Source: Isoetes taiwanensis
Lineage: Eukaryota; Streptophyta; Lycopodiopsida; Isoetales; Isoetaceae
DNA length: 64,000 nt
Direction: 5' to 3'
Assembly: GCA_021234155.1 (NCBI GenBank)
Contig: JAJEKV010000252.1
Coordinates: forward strand, 310,001-374,000
This document shows positions 1 through 9,732 of this stretch, in pieces. The translations under genes were made by a program, and so were the position numbers. The notes under the pieces are model-generated. The model did no database searches. It worked only from the letters and a program-made list of their open reading frames with translations, and was not told the origin of the DNA. Position 1 is the stretch's first letter, and each line of letters starts with the position of its first letter.

Positions 1-1
1 T

Positions 2-1182
2 TCTGATATTCCTAATTCTGAGGCAGAAGTAGCTGACTTGAACCTGCAGGAGAAAATGTTGGCAAGTTTATTGAATAACACATTGGAGAAAATAGGTGGC
101 ACAGAAAATGAAGAAAAAATCAAAGAAGAGATAGAGGAACTTGAGTCTTCTATAACAACCTGCTATGAACATATAGATTATTGGCATGCTAAGTCCAAGC
201 ATGTTAGTTTTTTGCAGAAGAATGCCAAGAGCTCGAAAATGAAAATTGGTATGGCTACTTATGACTTCCCTTTCAATTCTTTTTATGATACTTGTGAATC
301 TTGTGGCCTTCTGTTTAACTCAGAGTATGAGTTGCATGTGAAGCTGTCTGAATGTAATCACAAATATCATCTCATCTGTTTTAGTCCTGTGTTGGAAAGC
401 ATGAACTGCCTTGCATCTCAGTGTAAAACAAAGGTTCCTTCTAGCATTTTGCAAGAACTGGGATATCCAGAGTATGCACAGGTAGAAGAAGAAAATGAAG
501 AGGAAGCTGGTGAAGAAGAAACTGAGGAGGCAGAACCTGCTGAGACAATGCCTAAGTCTTCAAAAAAAAGACTGACATCTGAAGGTAGCAGCTCGAAATC
601 TGAAAGCTCGAACTTTGAACCAGAAAGGAAATTGAGGAGGAGGGTTACCACCAGATCATCCTCGAAGAAGAAACCTTCAACTGTTTTTTCTATCGGTACT
701 TGCTTTCCAAATTATTTGTTTTCTTATTTCTTATTGTATTGAAGTTTGATTTTTCTGCTGTTATGCAGACATTATAGATGTTGATAAAGCAAGTCCAAAG
801 AAATTTTCACACTTGTCACCTGAAGTTTCTCCTGTCAAGCAGTTCAGGAAATCAGCCACAACTTCAAAGACTGTGCACAAGCCAACCAACTGTTCCAGAA
901 TCCTCAGCTGATGGTGATGATATGTTCCACAGGGTTGTGGAAATTGCCAAGTATGTTGAAGTGGAGGTTGGAGAAACTGTCAAATCAGCTGAAGCAGTAG
1001 AGGTTGTGGTCAAATCTGCTGAACCAGGAAGTGTTGAGATTGAAGCAGTAGTTGAAGGAAATCAGGGTAATGAAAGTGTTGAGTCTTCTGAAAATGAAGA
1101 AATACCAATAATTGAGGCTATGTACAAATCTATCGAGAAGACCAAGAAGAAACAAGCTTCCATCAAAACTAGTGTGCAGTAG
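2..1182 (+). CDS. Acidic zinc-finger-like protein, 5'-incomplete, spliced
   Basis: The reading frame is open to the left window edge, so the start lies outside. Exon 1 (to 695) encodes a helical Glu-rich segment and then a Cys/His cluster reading CESC, CNHKYHLICF and CLASQC, like a RING/PHD-type zinc-binding domain. A Glu-rich stretch and a Ser/Lys/Arg tail follow. A GT-AG intron at 696-768 joins in frame to DIIDVDKASPKK and runs to a stop at 909-911. From about 900 to 1182 a second frame looks equally coding (VEVEV, EAVEVVVKSAEPGSVEIEAV), so either a one-base frameshift or an unrecognised intron lies near 850-930. The gene converges on the transposase-like gene and has the same intron size, so it may be the second gene of one large DNA transposon. 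That link is inference. I do not recognise the family; a nuclear or chromatin role is only a guess. Confidence 0.5.
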
Positions 1183-1813
1183 ACTAGGAAGTCCAATACT
1201 ATGTAGCTTTTAGTTTGTCCATATTTATATATGAATTTTGTCCATCTGAACTAAGCAAGATTACAACCTTTGCAATTTTGTACAGCTAAAGACCATTGCA
1301 ATTTTGAAATGAAAGCGGTCTTTTGCAATTTTGTAAACCAGACTACTTATATGAATACATCGGTCTTTGCACTTGTTTCAACATACGGTTTAAGAAATTA
1401 GACAAGTAATGATGAACTGTAAATACAAAATGATGGTACAAATGTGTCGACAACATACTATACAATTTTATTAAGATTGTGGTGGATAGCATTCATCACC
1501 ATACACATGATTATGAATAATACGAGATACAAGACATGATTTCCAATAATACGATATCTAATTCAGCAATATGCCAGGTCATCACTGCTTATACGAATTA
1601 TTAGACATCTAAATCTATTTAAGTGTTATATGCATTTCAGTTCTCAGTTCTCTCAAGTTTCTCAATTTCTCTCAAGGTCTTCATCAAGATGTGAGTAAAC
1701 GAGTTCATGGCGCTTGGAGTCACAGCTGCCAACAATGTTGCTGAATGGGCAGCTCGAAGTCCTCCTACAGCAGGAAGGCTACTTGAACATGTCTATGTTC
1801 ACAATGGCGTTGT
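1183..1813. other. Convergent intergenic stretch
   Basis: This 630-base stretch lies between two convergent 3' ends. I see only AT-rich sequence, a pyrimidine-rich tract near 1640-1690, and a 51-codon plus-strand frame at 1707-1862 (starting MALGVTAANNVAEW) that overlaps the end of the opposite gene. Nothing supports calling that frame a gene. Confidence 0.4.
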
Positions 1814-4800
1814 TCAAGTAGATTTTCCTTTCCTGGTGCATTGCTTTTTTTCTGGAACCTGACACTCTTCAACTGCATTTGTATCTTGAGCAAATGTGCT
1901 GCTCTTATCTGGTAGACTGTCCAATATACATTCATGCACACTACTTGGTAGCTCGAACAAATTTTTCCTGAGGTTTAACATTTCAAAATTGCAGGCTGTT
2001 ATGAGATGGCTGTAAACACTGCACTCTGGTTCTTCTGATAACAGTTCATACACGTTGCCTCCAATCAATTTGTAGAAATGGCCAGATACAACCACCTCTT
2101 TTCTTGCAAATTTCTGCCCCCAAGGATCTTTGAATGCCTTCTCAACAACATGTTTAGGCTTTGTGCATCTCAGCAAGTAGAAATCTACTTTCTCCTTATT
2201 GTTGTCTTCTGCAGGTACAGCAAAGTTATCCCCAACATCTGTAATGTCTGATTTCCAGTTATGATCTCCCTCATAAACAGGACCTTCTGGTACTTCCAGC
2301 ACTTCTTCAGCACCAGGTTTCAACTCTGAAAATAACCATGTCCCAATCCTATCTTTGATGCCACACTTGGCATACTTCCCAACCAAGCAATGTTCACAAA
2401 AACAACTGAAGTCCATGTGTGCTACCTGTGTTGGATCATCTTTGGATACAGGTCTTATAGCATGAAATTTCTTAGATCCAGTTAAAGTGCCACAATCATA
2501 TCTTTCAGTTCTGTCCACTTCATGAACTCCAATCTCCCAAAATAGCCTGGCATGTTAACCTTCTCAGAATCTTAACAACATTCAATGACAAATTACAATT
2601 CATGAATAAATTAACATGACCTGTATTTACTTGTTGCTCCACTTGGCTCATCTTTGAAGTGTTTCTGACAGAATAGAACAGCATCATGTGCATTTCTAAG
2701 AGGTGTGGAGTTTCTCTTCAACATTTCATGTGTCATTGCTCTCTTAACCACAGCACCAGCACCATCATGTTCACCTACAAGAAGTTGCAACAAAAAACAA
2801 TTCAGTTGTATAGAAACATTCAAGTTTATGTGACAAAGCCTATGTACTACCTTTTCCATGATAAGATCCAAAGAAATTCCAAAGGATGGGAATACCACTT
2901 TCCTTATAATTTCTGCCAAGGAAGTAGAAATTTCTTGCACCCTTGAACTGTTTTGTACAGCCATCTGACCACATAACATGATTATTGTACTCCACACCTT
3001 TACTTGACAAGTAATCAGCATGCTTCTTCAAACAGTGGTGGACAAACAATGAGTCATGATCTCTGTCATCAGAGATATAAAAGTGTGTTTCCTTTATGAT
3101 CTTTCTGAACCTGTGTTCTATGCTTGGCAATTCCCCAGGTCTGGCATGTCTGTAACTAATGTGCACCAAAATGGTGCACTGGTCATTATGCCAGTGAAGA
3201 CTCTGTATCTCCTCCTGAATTTTGAAAGTATAATTCTCAGCATAATCTATCACTGACACAATTGTGTCTTTAGGAAAATCCTTCAAGCAATCTCTAAACT
3301 GTTTGGCCTGCCATCTAGCCTCATAGTTATGCGGGATGAAATCTGTGAGAACAGATTTTGCATGCTCAAAAAAATCTGCTGTGCTGGTATCCTTGTATAT
3401 CAGTTTCACTATTGGTTTAGGAGGTATCTTCACTGCAGCTTTCTCATCTTCTGCTTTGACATTTGCAGCACCCTCAGGTTCTTTCACAGCTTCCAAAACC
3501 TGCACATGTTCCAAAACCTGTTTTAACATAACAATACTACATGTTCCTAATTGCAAGAGGTACTTTACATACCTTTTTATCATCTGGTTTGGAAGAATTC
3601 ACTTTTCCTTTCACTGCACCCTTATTAACAGCTCCTTTCTTTGCACCTTTATTAACTTTTCCCTTCACTGCACCTTTCCCAACAGATTTACTCAGTGCAC
3701 CTTCAGCAACAGTTCCTTTATCCACAGTTCCTTTCAATGCACCTTTACTTTCAGCTTCTTTCACTTCTTCAGGATCCTGCACCCTTACACTACTTTAGAC
3801 AAATGCTGCAGAATTAAGAAACAATGTACATACCTTGTCAAAATCCTTCCATTCTACTCTAAACCCGTTCTTCCAATTGCTCTCCTTTGGACAAACTGGT
3901 AAGTTCTTTGGTCCACATTTTGCACACTTCAGGAGTAGACAATCATGAGCATGCCAGTCCTCTTCATCTCCTTTGGGACAAACCAACGATCTCCAGAAAT
4001 CACTAGTTGAACTGAAAGTAGTGTTCCTTGCATTGCATGTTGGCCCATCTCCACAAACTTGGCATTTACATACACAACTTGGGCCATGTATCCTTTCATC
4101 ATTTCTGATTTTGATAATAGCTTGTCTAACATAATCTGTCCTCATATGATACACACAACAGCAAACCTCTCTGTCAGTAACCTTCTTTACAAAAGGAGGT
4201 TTAAGTGCATGGAACACTGAAAAGGATATCTCAAATTTTGGATGCTCTCTTTTAAACCTTTGGTAAAATGCAACCTGCAAAAAAAAGACTTGCAAACTCA
4301 AAAAAAAAATGCATAGCAGCAAAGAAGAAGTTGTATCTTACCTGAGTCTCCTCTAGAAAATGTAAAGGATGTAGGATCTTCTCACCCTTGGCTGTTCTTA
4401 TCTGCAAAACATGCTTTTTACAAGGTGAAACTCTAGTATTGTGTTTCCAAAAAGTTACAACAAACTGGCTCTGTTTAGGGGTGAGCTTGTCACATCTGGT
4501 CTTGTTTTTAAACATTGACCAAGGTCCATCACCATGTTCTGCCCTTATCCTCTTGCCAACATTAGCTGTCACAATTTTCCTGTTTAAACACATCTCTTTA
4601 GAAAATGCTGCTTTGTTTGTTTTTTCAGAAACTGCAAAAAGCATAGCAGCATTTCTCGCCCTTTGCACATCATATCTTCGCACATTCTTGAGTGAAGCAA
4701 AAGATTCTTTCAAGGTATCTACAATTATCTGCCTTGTCTTTTGTTGTTTCTTGTTTTGGATCCCAAAATCAGGCAGCCACTTTGAAGCTCCAATGAGAAT

Positions 4801-5122
4801 TTCTCTGCTGTCCTGCACATGAACTTGCTCACAGAGTTTGTTGAATGAGTTAGCAACATCTCTAGAAAGTTTTTGTTTCTTTCTAATGCTGAGTCGACCA
4901 GAATACAATGCTTCCTCATCTACTTTCTCTTCCCTCTCCTTTTTTTTTTGTCTCTGTTGCCTTCTCATATCTGCTTTTCTCTTCTTTCTTGCTTCTACAA
5001 AAAAACGAACTGATTATGGAGACTTAAAGGAAAAACAAAAAGCAAAACGAAATAGCTTTACTTTTGCTGCTATAATCTGATTTGCTAATTCCATATCTCG
5101 AGATCTGAGTATGTGGTTCCAT
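1814..5122 (-). CDS. DDE-type transposase-like protein, seven exons, 970 aa
   Basis: Seven exons join in consistent phase from ATG (5122-5120) to TGA (1816-1814): 5122-5062, 4994-4342, 4274-3834, 3776-3573, 3517-2851, 2774-2621 and 2546-1814. All six introns are GT-AG and 55-76 nt long; the total is 2913 nt with no internal stop. The N-terminus is Lys/Arg-rich. Exon 3 carries Cys-rich segments (CVCKCQVCGDGPTC, CLLLKCAKCGPKNLPVC). Exon 4 has Ala/Lys/Gly repeats (KGAVKGKVNKGA type). Exons 5-6 hold blocks of an RNase-H-fold transposase type: VIDYAENYTF, WSDGCTKQFKGARNFYF and SYHGKGEHDGAGAVVKR, with candidate catalytic acidic residues in each. I know this motif series from uncharacterised transposase-like proteins of plants and animals but cannot name the superfamily. 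An intact spliced frame suggests a recent or active element, or a domesticated gene. Inverted repeats were not found. Confidence 0.65.
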
Positions 5123-5510
5123 AGATGAAACTTCGGAACTTCTACGCCCTCAGAATGTAAATAAACTTCCACTTAGTTCTAGAACGAAAACCAAAGAATC
5201 CGCAAAGAAACTAACACACTAAGCACAATAAAAAAGAACAAGTTTTTTTAATGCAAATAAGGTACTTATCTTCATTATAGTCACTTTCTGATCATATAGA
5301 TTATAGTCTTTTGCATTATAATCATTTGCATTATAGTGACCTGATCCCTCGTGTAGTTATCATTCCTTCCAACCGCACAAGTTTCTTCTAGATTTTCTAA
5401 CGAAATAGAAAGCGTAACATCAAAGACAACTTATCACTAGAAAACTAGCATAAACTAGCATTAACTTTGGCTGTAATTTCCTCCCAGGGCTTTGTGCAAG
5501 CAATTTTATC
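5123..5510. other. 5' flank of transposase-like gene with GCATTATAG-type repeats
   Basis: This is the upstream flank of the minus-strand transposase-like gene. Between about 5270 and 5345 the words ATTATAGTC, GATTATAGTC, GCATTATAATC and GCATTATAGTG recur at short intervals, as subterminal transposase-binding repeats often do. No terminal inverted repeat could be paired inside the window, since the other end may lie to the left of base 1. Confidence 0.3.
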
Positions 5511-5702
5511 TCAAAGCAAGCAGCTTCTGAAGAAATTCCGTGACATTTTCTCAAGGCTCTCCACATCCGAAATGAGCTTGGAAGCCATCTCTCGAATACC
5601 CGAACTTTTCTTTAGAAATCGATCCTTCCACCTGAATAGCCATATCTGAATACCGAACCCCGCCGCTGAAGCAAGAAATCGATCATTCCACTCAATTGCC
5701 AT
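5511..5702 (-). CDS. Short ORF with an internal repeat, unknown (63 codons)
   Basis: An ATG at 5702-5700 opens a 63-codon frame (MAIEWNDRF, later RWKDRFLKKSSGIREM). It contains two imperfect tandem repeats of roughly 57 bases, each with a conserved GATCGATTTCT core. It lies upstream of the transposase-like gene on the same strand and could be a leader exon of it. The GC-richer sequence at 5740-5960 could be a promoter or 5' leader, but I see no clear TATA box or splice link. I do not recognise the peptide. Confidence 0.2.
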   Translation of the reverse strand: MAIEWNDRFLASAAGFGIQIWLFRWKDRFLKKSSGIREMASKLISDVESLEKMSRNFFRSCLL

Positions 5703-6179
5703 GTCTGGATAGATAAAAAAGCTTAATTGCAAAGCTCAGCGAATTGTGTTTGATCAGCGAATTCGAAATAGAGCAAACACAACCTGCAAGGCCGGGATTG
5801 ATGAGTTGGCAAGATCCTCAGCCCAGGATTGGCAACGGAATCTCCCGCGCAGACACTCCACGAAGGTGGCAAAGCTAAAGGCGGGAGCGGGAAGGGTAAC
5901 AGCACTTTTCCAGCACCCGCGTCGCCACCCTGCTTTTTTGGGTACCAGTATTAAAAAACCACCCATTTATTTACTCGTCAAAACCCCTTACCATTTCCTT
6001 CTGACCATAGAGGGTTATTCCCCCATTTGGAGCCATAGGGGGCCAGGCCATGCCACACCAACCCACTAAGGGGTTAAAAGGAGAGAATCGGTAGCTAGTA
6101 ATAGATATTTGATAACCCCCTAACCTTTTAATAGAGCAATCTAAGGCGAGTGAAATTTCGCCCAATTTTACATATCCAT

Positions 6180-6275
6180 CAGTCATTGCACCCCAAGTCA
6201 CCATGTTCCTTGCACCCCAAGTCATTGCACCCCAAGTCACCATGTTCATTGCACCCCAAGTCACCATGTTCCTTT
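6180..6275 (-). repeat. Local tandem expansion inside PPR remnant
   Basis: A short unit built on GCACCCCAAGTCACCATGTT occurs about four times in full or partial form. Read on the minus strand it repeats the peptide NMVTWGAM, normally present once per PPR motif. It looks like replication slippage after the gene lost function. Confidence 0.7.
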
Positions 6276-6368
6276 CTGGCAAATTTCCAAACACATGACA
6301 CTCCTCATAGATGCACCCACATTTGGCATATGCCTCAACAAGGGCATTCCCAACAATGACCTTAGCTT

Positions 6369-7073
6369 CAGGGATAGGTTCAATACTGTATACGTTTTAT
6401 ACGCAATACGTATTTTTCGTTTGATACGGCACAAATTTGACGTTTAATACGTCAAAAATAATGCTAAAAAAATTTCCGGCGTCGAAAACTTTCGAAGTTT
6501 AAAATAACTGTTTCGGGCTTTTACGCCGAAGTCTGGTTCAAGCGAAGTTTAAACAAGATTTTTTCGCTTACGCTGAACCAGAAATAGTTTCGCCAGAACG
6601 AAATGAACTGCTACACGCTGAAAAACATCTTCGCCGAAGTTTAAACAAATAAGCTCGCTTTACGCCAAATTTTTGGGACGCCACTAAAATATATATAGAA
6701 AACTTACAGTGTTTAAAATCCGCCGGCTTACGCTGAACCGCTCTTTCAGTAGTTTAAACGCAAAGAATGCTTACGCTTGAACAAAAAAGTTCGCTGAAGT
6801 TTAACCTTTATACTTCGCTACGCCGAAAAGAGTTTCGCTGTTTAACATTAAGGCTTTCGCCATTTAAAGCCGGGCGAGGGATTCGCGTTTAAAACTTAGA
6901 CTTCGGGCATGAAAGAAAGTTCAAGGTAGTTAAAGCGAAGGTTTCGCTTTACGCCAAACTTTTTTTTTCCTACCGATAGTTAAATACAAAAATACGTATT
7001 TTTCCCAAAAATACGATTTTGCACTTTTATAACGCCTGAAAAAATAGTTTCATACGTACAGAACCTATCCCTG
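6369..7073. mobile_element. Non-autonomous hAT-like element, 705 bp
   Basis: The element starts CAGGGATAGGTTC and ends with the exact reverse complement GAACCTATCCCTG, a perfect 13-bp terminal inverted repeat. It is flanked by a perfect 8-bp duplication, CTTAGCTT, at 6361-6368 and 7074-7081. An 8-bp target duplication with ends beginning CAGGG is characteristic of hAT elements. No transposase frame is present. The interior is unusual: words such as CGAAGTTTAAAC and TTCGCTTACGC recur many times, and the last 120 bases repeat AAAATACG. Confidence 0.85.
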
Positions 7074-7207
7074 CTTAGCTTGAACACCAACTATAATCCA
7101 AGGGACGCTCCACTCAATGTCTCTTTTATTAGCACTTAAAAGGTTTGAATGTGTCAACTTATTTGGTTTGCCTCTTGCATACATATTTCCCATAATAAGG
7201 TCAAAAT

Positions 7208-8217
7208 CACATCGATCCGAGACATCGGATCGCCATTCTAGAATGGGACGAGCATGCATGTCATGCATGCATGCGGGCGGCGCATGCCCGTTTTGGGTTG
7301 GGAGTTCGCTATTTCAGCGTGTTTCGCGATCCACGCCTCATCGGGCTTCCTCTTCTCTCGCCAGCACCTTATTCTCTTTGAATTGTTTCCGTGCGGGGAG
7401 GGGCTTCTTCCCCGCCTGGTTTAGCTAATTTGGCGATCTTTCTTGCTATCCTTTATCGCCTTTGGCCTCGGCCCCCGTGACCTCGTCCTGATCCTAGTTT
7501 GTAAGGAAGTTCTCTCGGTAGTGGGCGCTTTGTTGGTTTCTTGAGTCCCATTCTAGAATCACATCGATCCGAGACATCGGATCGCCATTCTAGAAATGGG
7601 ACGAGCATGCATGTCATGCATGCATGGCGGCGCATGCCCGCTTTTGGGTTGGGAGTTCGCTATTTCAGCGTGAGCCAGATCCACGCCTCATCGGGCGCTT
7701 CCTCTTCTCGCCAGTACCTTATTCTCTTTGAACCCACCCTCCCCCTTCTTTGTTTATTGTACAAGTTTTGTTTATCATGTTTTTCCACCCTGGTGATGCT
7801 TTTCTCCACCACTGGGTGATGCTATTTCTGGTATGTTTCTCGCTTGTTGTGTTGGTGATGTGCGTGGGTTGGCGAGCCAGATCCGCTTCGACTTCTCCAT
7901 GCGGGGGTTTTGGGAGCTTATTCTATGCCCACGCTTGTCTAAGCCCCCCGCCGGCTTATCACTAGGGTTTTTCCTCTAAAACCGAAAGGGCTGGGTTTTT
8001 AATCCCGGTGATAAGCTTTCCGCAGTACATCAGCCACTCATCTATTAGCATTGTATTTGTTTTGGGGTCCAAATGATATAATTGGATTTTCCCTTTATTT
8101 TTCGTGGGTAGTTCGCATGTGTGCGGCTACCCACTGTCCACCATTGTAGAAAATCTGCTGAGATGAATGAGAAGCCTAGGGCGCTTTGTTGGTTTCTTGC
8201 GAGTCCCATTCTAGAAT
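7208..8217. repeat. Two-unit insertion with palindromic start, unknown element
   Basis: Two head-to-tail units, 7208-7559 and 7560-8217, share about 190 bases at their left ends and about 35 at their right ends (GGGCGCTTTGTTGG, then GTCCCATTCTAGAAT) but have different middles. Each begins with CACAT and the palindrome CGATCCGA-gaca-TCGGATCG, followed by CATTCTAGAA, then by GCATGCATGTCATGCATGC. The block is GC-richer than its surroundings. The flanking PPR sequence is partly duplicated around it (AATAAGGTCAAAAT on both sides). No coding frame is convincing. It may be a composite of two copies of one non-autonomous element. Confidence 0.55.
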
Positions 8218-8872
8218 GAAGCCCGTATCCAATTACATACATATCAACTAAGGGATTTCCCGAAATAAGGTCAAAATGAAGCCCATATCCAATAGTATCT
8301 TCATGGATGAACCCAAGCTTTAGTGTCATAAGATGGCCTCCAAGGACCACAACACAAATGTCTTTGTCATTAATTGAGCCTGATAGCAGCAACATTTTCA
8401 AATATAAGTGCGGTACGACCTTGTTACTCACCAATTTTGCATGAGAGTCAACAATTACATTCCGTGTATACCCATTTGGGTTTTCAATTTTTGTAAAAGC
8501 TTGATTTGCCTTAATCGGACTTTTGTAAGGAACAAACAACCGACTGAGGTAGTCGACTAAAAGAACAATACCAAGTTCATTAAGACCTATCCGAATCAGA
8601 ACCTGCCTGCCACGTTCTACTTTTTGACGGTTCAAGCATTCCTCGAGCAAGCAATAAGCCAGATTATTAGACAGATGTGTGCTATGCAAAGCCATAACAG
8701 AATCTTCTTCACATGTTAGAGATCCAGACCACCCGAAGTTATCATAGACTGCAATGATACAGGGATGAACAACAAATCCAACATTTTTTAAAGAGCAGGA
8801 CATCCAATCATGTTGCGCCCATACTAAAGCATCAATTAACGAACCCAAAAGTATTTTTTTAACTGTCTGCAT

Positions 8873-9432
8873 AACTTATATTGACATATCCAATTTCAGT
8901 ACATGAGAAAATATCCCTGCTTGGTTACAGTTTCATTCTTAGTTGAGGTCTAACCAAAGCCAGATCTTGTCAACCTAGTACACCTCCTTATGAGACACAT
9001 TTTAGATCACTTCGACTTCCATTTTTATGCACCACACTTGGAGCATTCATGCAGTTTACAGACTTACATAACAGCCATAATTGTGCTACACCTTCCTGCT
9101 TATATTGTATATAGGTCACTGAATTCCCCTTATATAGCAGCCATACTTGTGCAGCTTGTTTAATATACCATTCTTCACCATACATCGAATGATTCCACAC
9201 ATATGCACATCCAAATTCTCCACATATTTTGCTTATCATAATTAGCATCACAGAGCAGCATACACATTGTTCCTTTAACTCATCCTTTACTACAACAACC
9301 TATTATTTTACTATAACAACAAATAGTTATTTATGATTGGAAAATTTAATAGCTAACAGCTAAGTGTCATATTGCATGCCAATCCATTGAACAACCATTT
9401 CTATATAAACATGCTAACTTAAATTTCTTACA
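8873..9432. other. No recognised feature
   Basis: AT-rich sequence. A minus-strand frame at 8988-9251 repeats a WLLYKG/WLLCKS motif but has no other sign of coding. I see nothing to annotate. Confidence 0.4.
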
Positions 9433-9732
9433 GAAGGAAGGATGCCATCACCATCTAACAAGAAGAGTTCTCTCATCACTGAAGGTAAAATTTATATTCC
9501 ATACAATTCGATATGTTATTCGAAGCTGTGTTATATTGACATTATACTATATGCTCCAGCTATTCATAAAGGAATATAGTATATCCAAGAAAAGTTATCT
9601 CCAAGGACAGACATCATCGAAGTTTCAAGGAATATTGAACCTCAGCCAGAACCTACAACTTCTGGAGTGCCTGAATATAATAGTCATATATCTAATGATG
9701 AAATAGACTGTTTAGTACCGACTGCTATGTAA
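9433..9732 (+). pseudogene. 3' fragment of a small spliced gene with an in-frame stop
   Basis: After an acceptor TTCTTACAG an exon reads GRMPSPSNKKSSLITE and ends at a GT donor in phase 1 (9485). A 75-nt intron ends at CTCCAG (9559). The next exon continues in frame as AIHKGI, a TAG stop (9577-9579), then an obviously coding stretch (EKLSPRTDIIEVSRNIEP, ending CLVPTAM and TAA at 9730-9732). One nonsense change, or use of an acceptor 30 nt further on, separates it from an open frame. Its layout resembles the C-terminal part of the first gene in the window (Ser/Lys tract, phase-1 intron, DII(D/E)V), so it may be a second copy of the same transposon family. That comparison is tentative. Confidence 0.35.

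Larger units (their letters stand above)
6118..8872 (-). pseudogene. PPR protein pseudogene, broken by two insertions
   Basis: Read on the minus strand, pieces spell a pentatricopeptide-repeat protein of the PLS type, which binds organellar RNA. From 8690 downward: LLEECLNRQKVERGRQV, then NPNGYTRNVIVDSHAKLVSN, then IHEDTIGYGLHFDLISGN, PLVDMYV. After the insertion at 7208-8217 come FDLIMGNMYARG, then RDIEWSVPWIIVG. After the 705-bp element come VIVGNALVEAYAKCG, FGNLPERNMVTWGAM and DGYVKLGEISLALD. Removing the 6369-7073 element and one TSD copy restores frame across its site (GVQAKVIVGNALVEAYAKCG). Many substitutions, internal repeats (6180-6275) and lost repeat spacing show it is dead. The first 60 codons (MQTVKKILLGSLIDALVW) are less clearly PPR. 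Confidence in family is high; the exact ends are uncertain. Confidence 0.7.

Noticed and set aside
1707-1862. 51-codon plus-strand frame starting MALGVTAANNV
   Set aside because: It overlaps the end of the opposite gene, has no recognised family and no splice or promoter context.
7940-8015. GCTTATCAC...GGTGATAAGC inverted pair as a separate transposon
   Set aside because: The arms are only about 9-10 bases, with no target duplication; it may be chance within the two-unit insertion.
8988-9251. Minus-strand frame with repeated WLLYKG/WLLCKS
   Set aside because: The repeat reflects local DNA duplication; there is no recognisable domain or gene structure.
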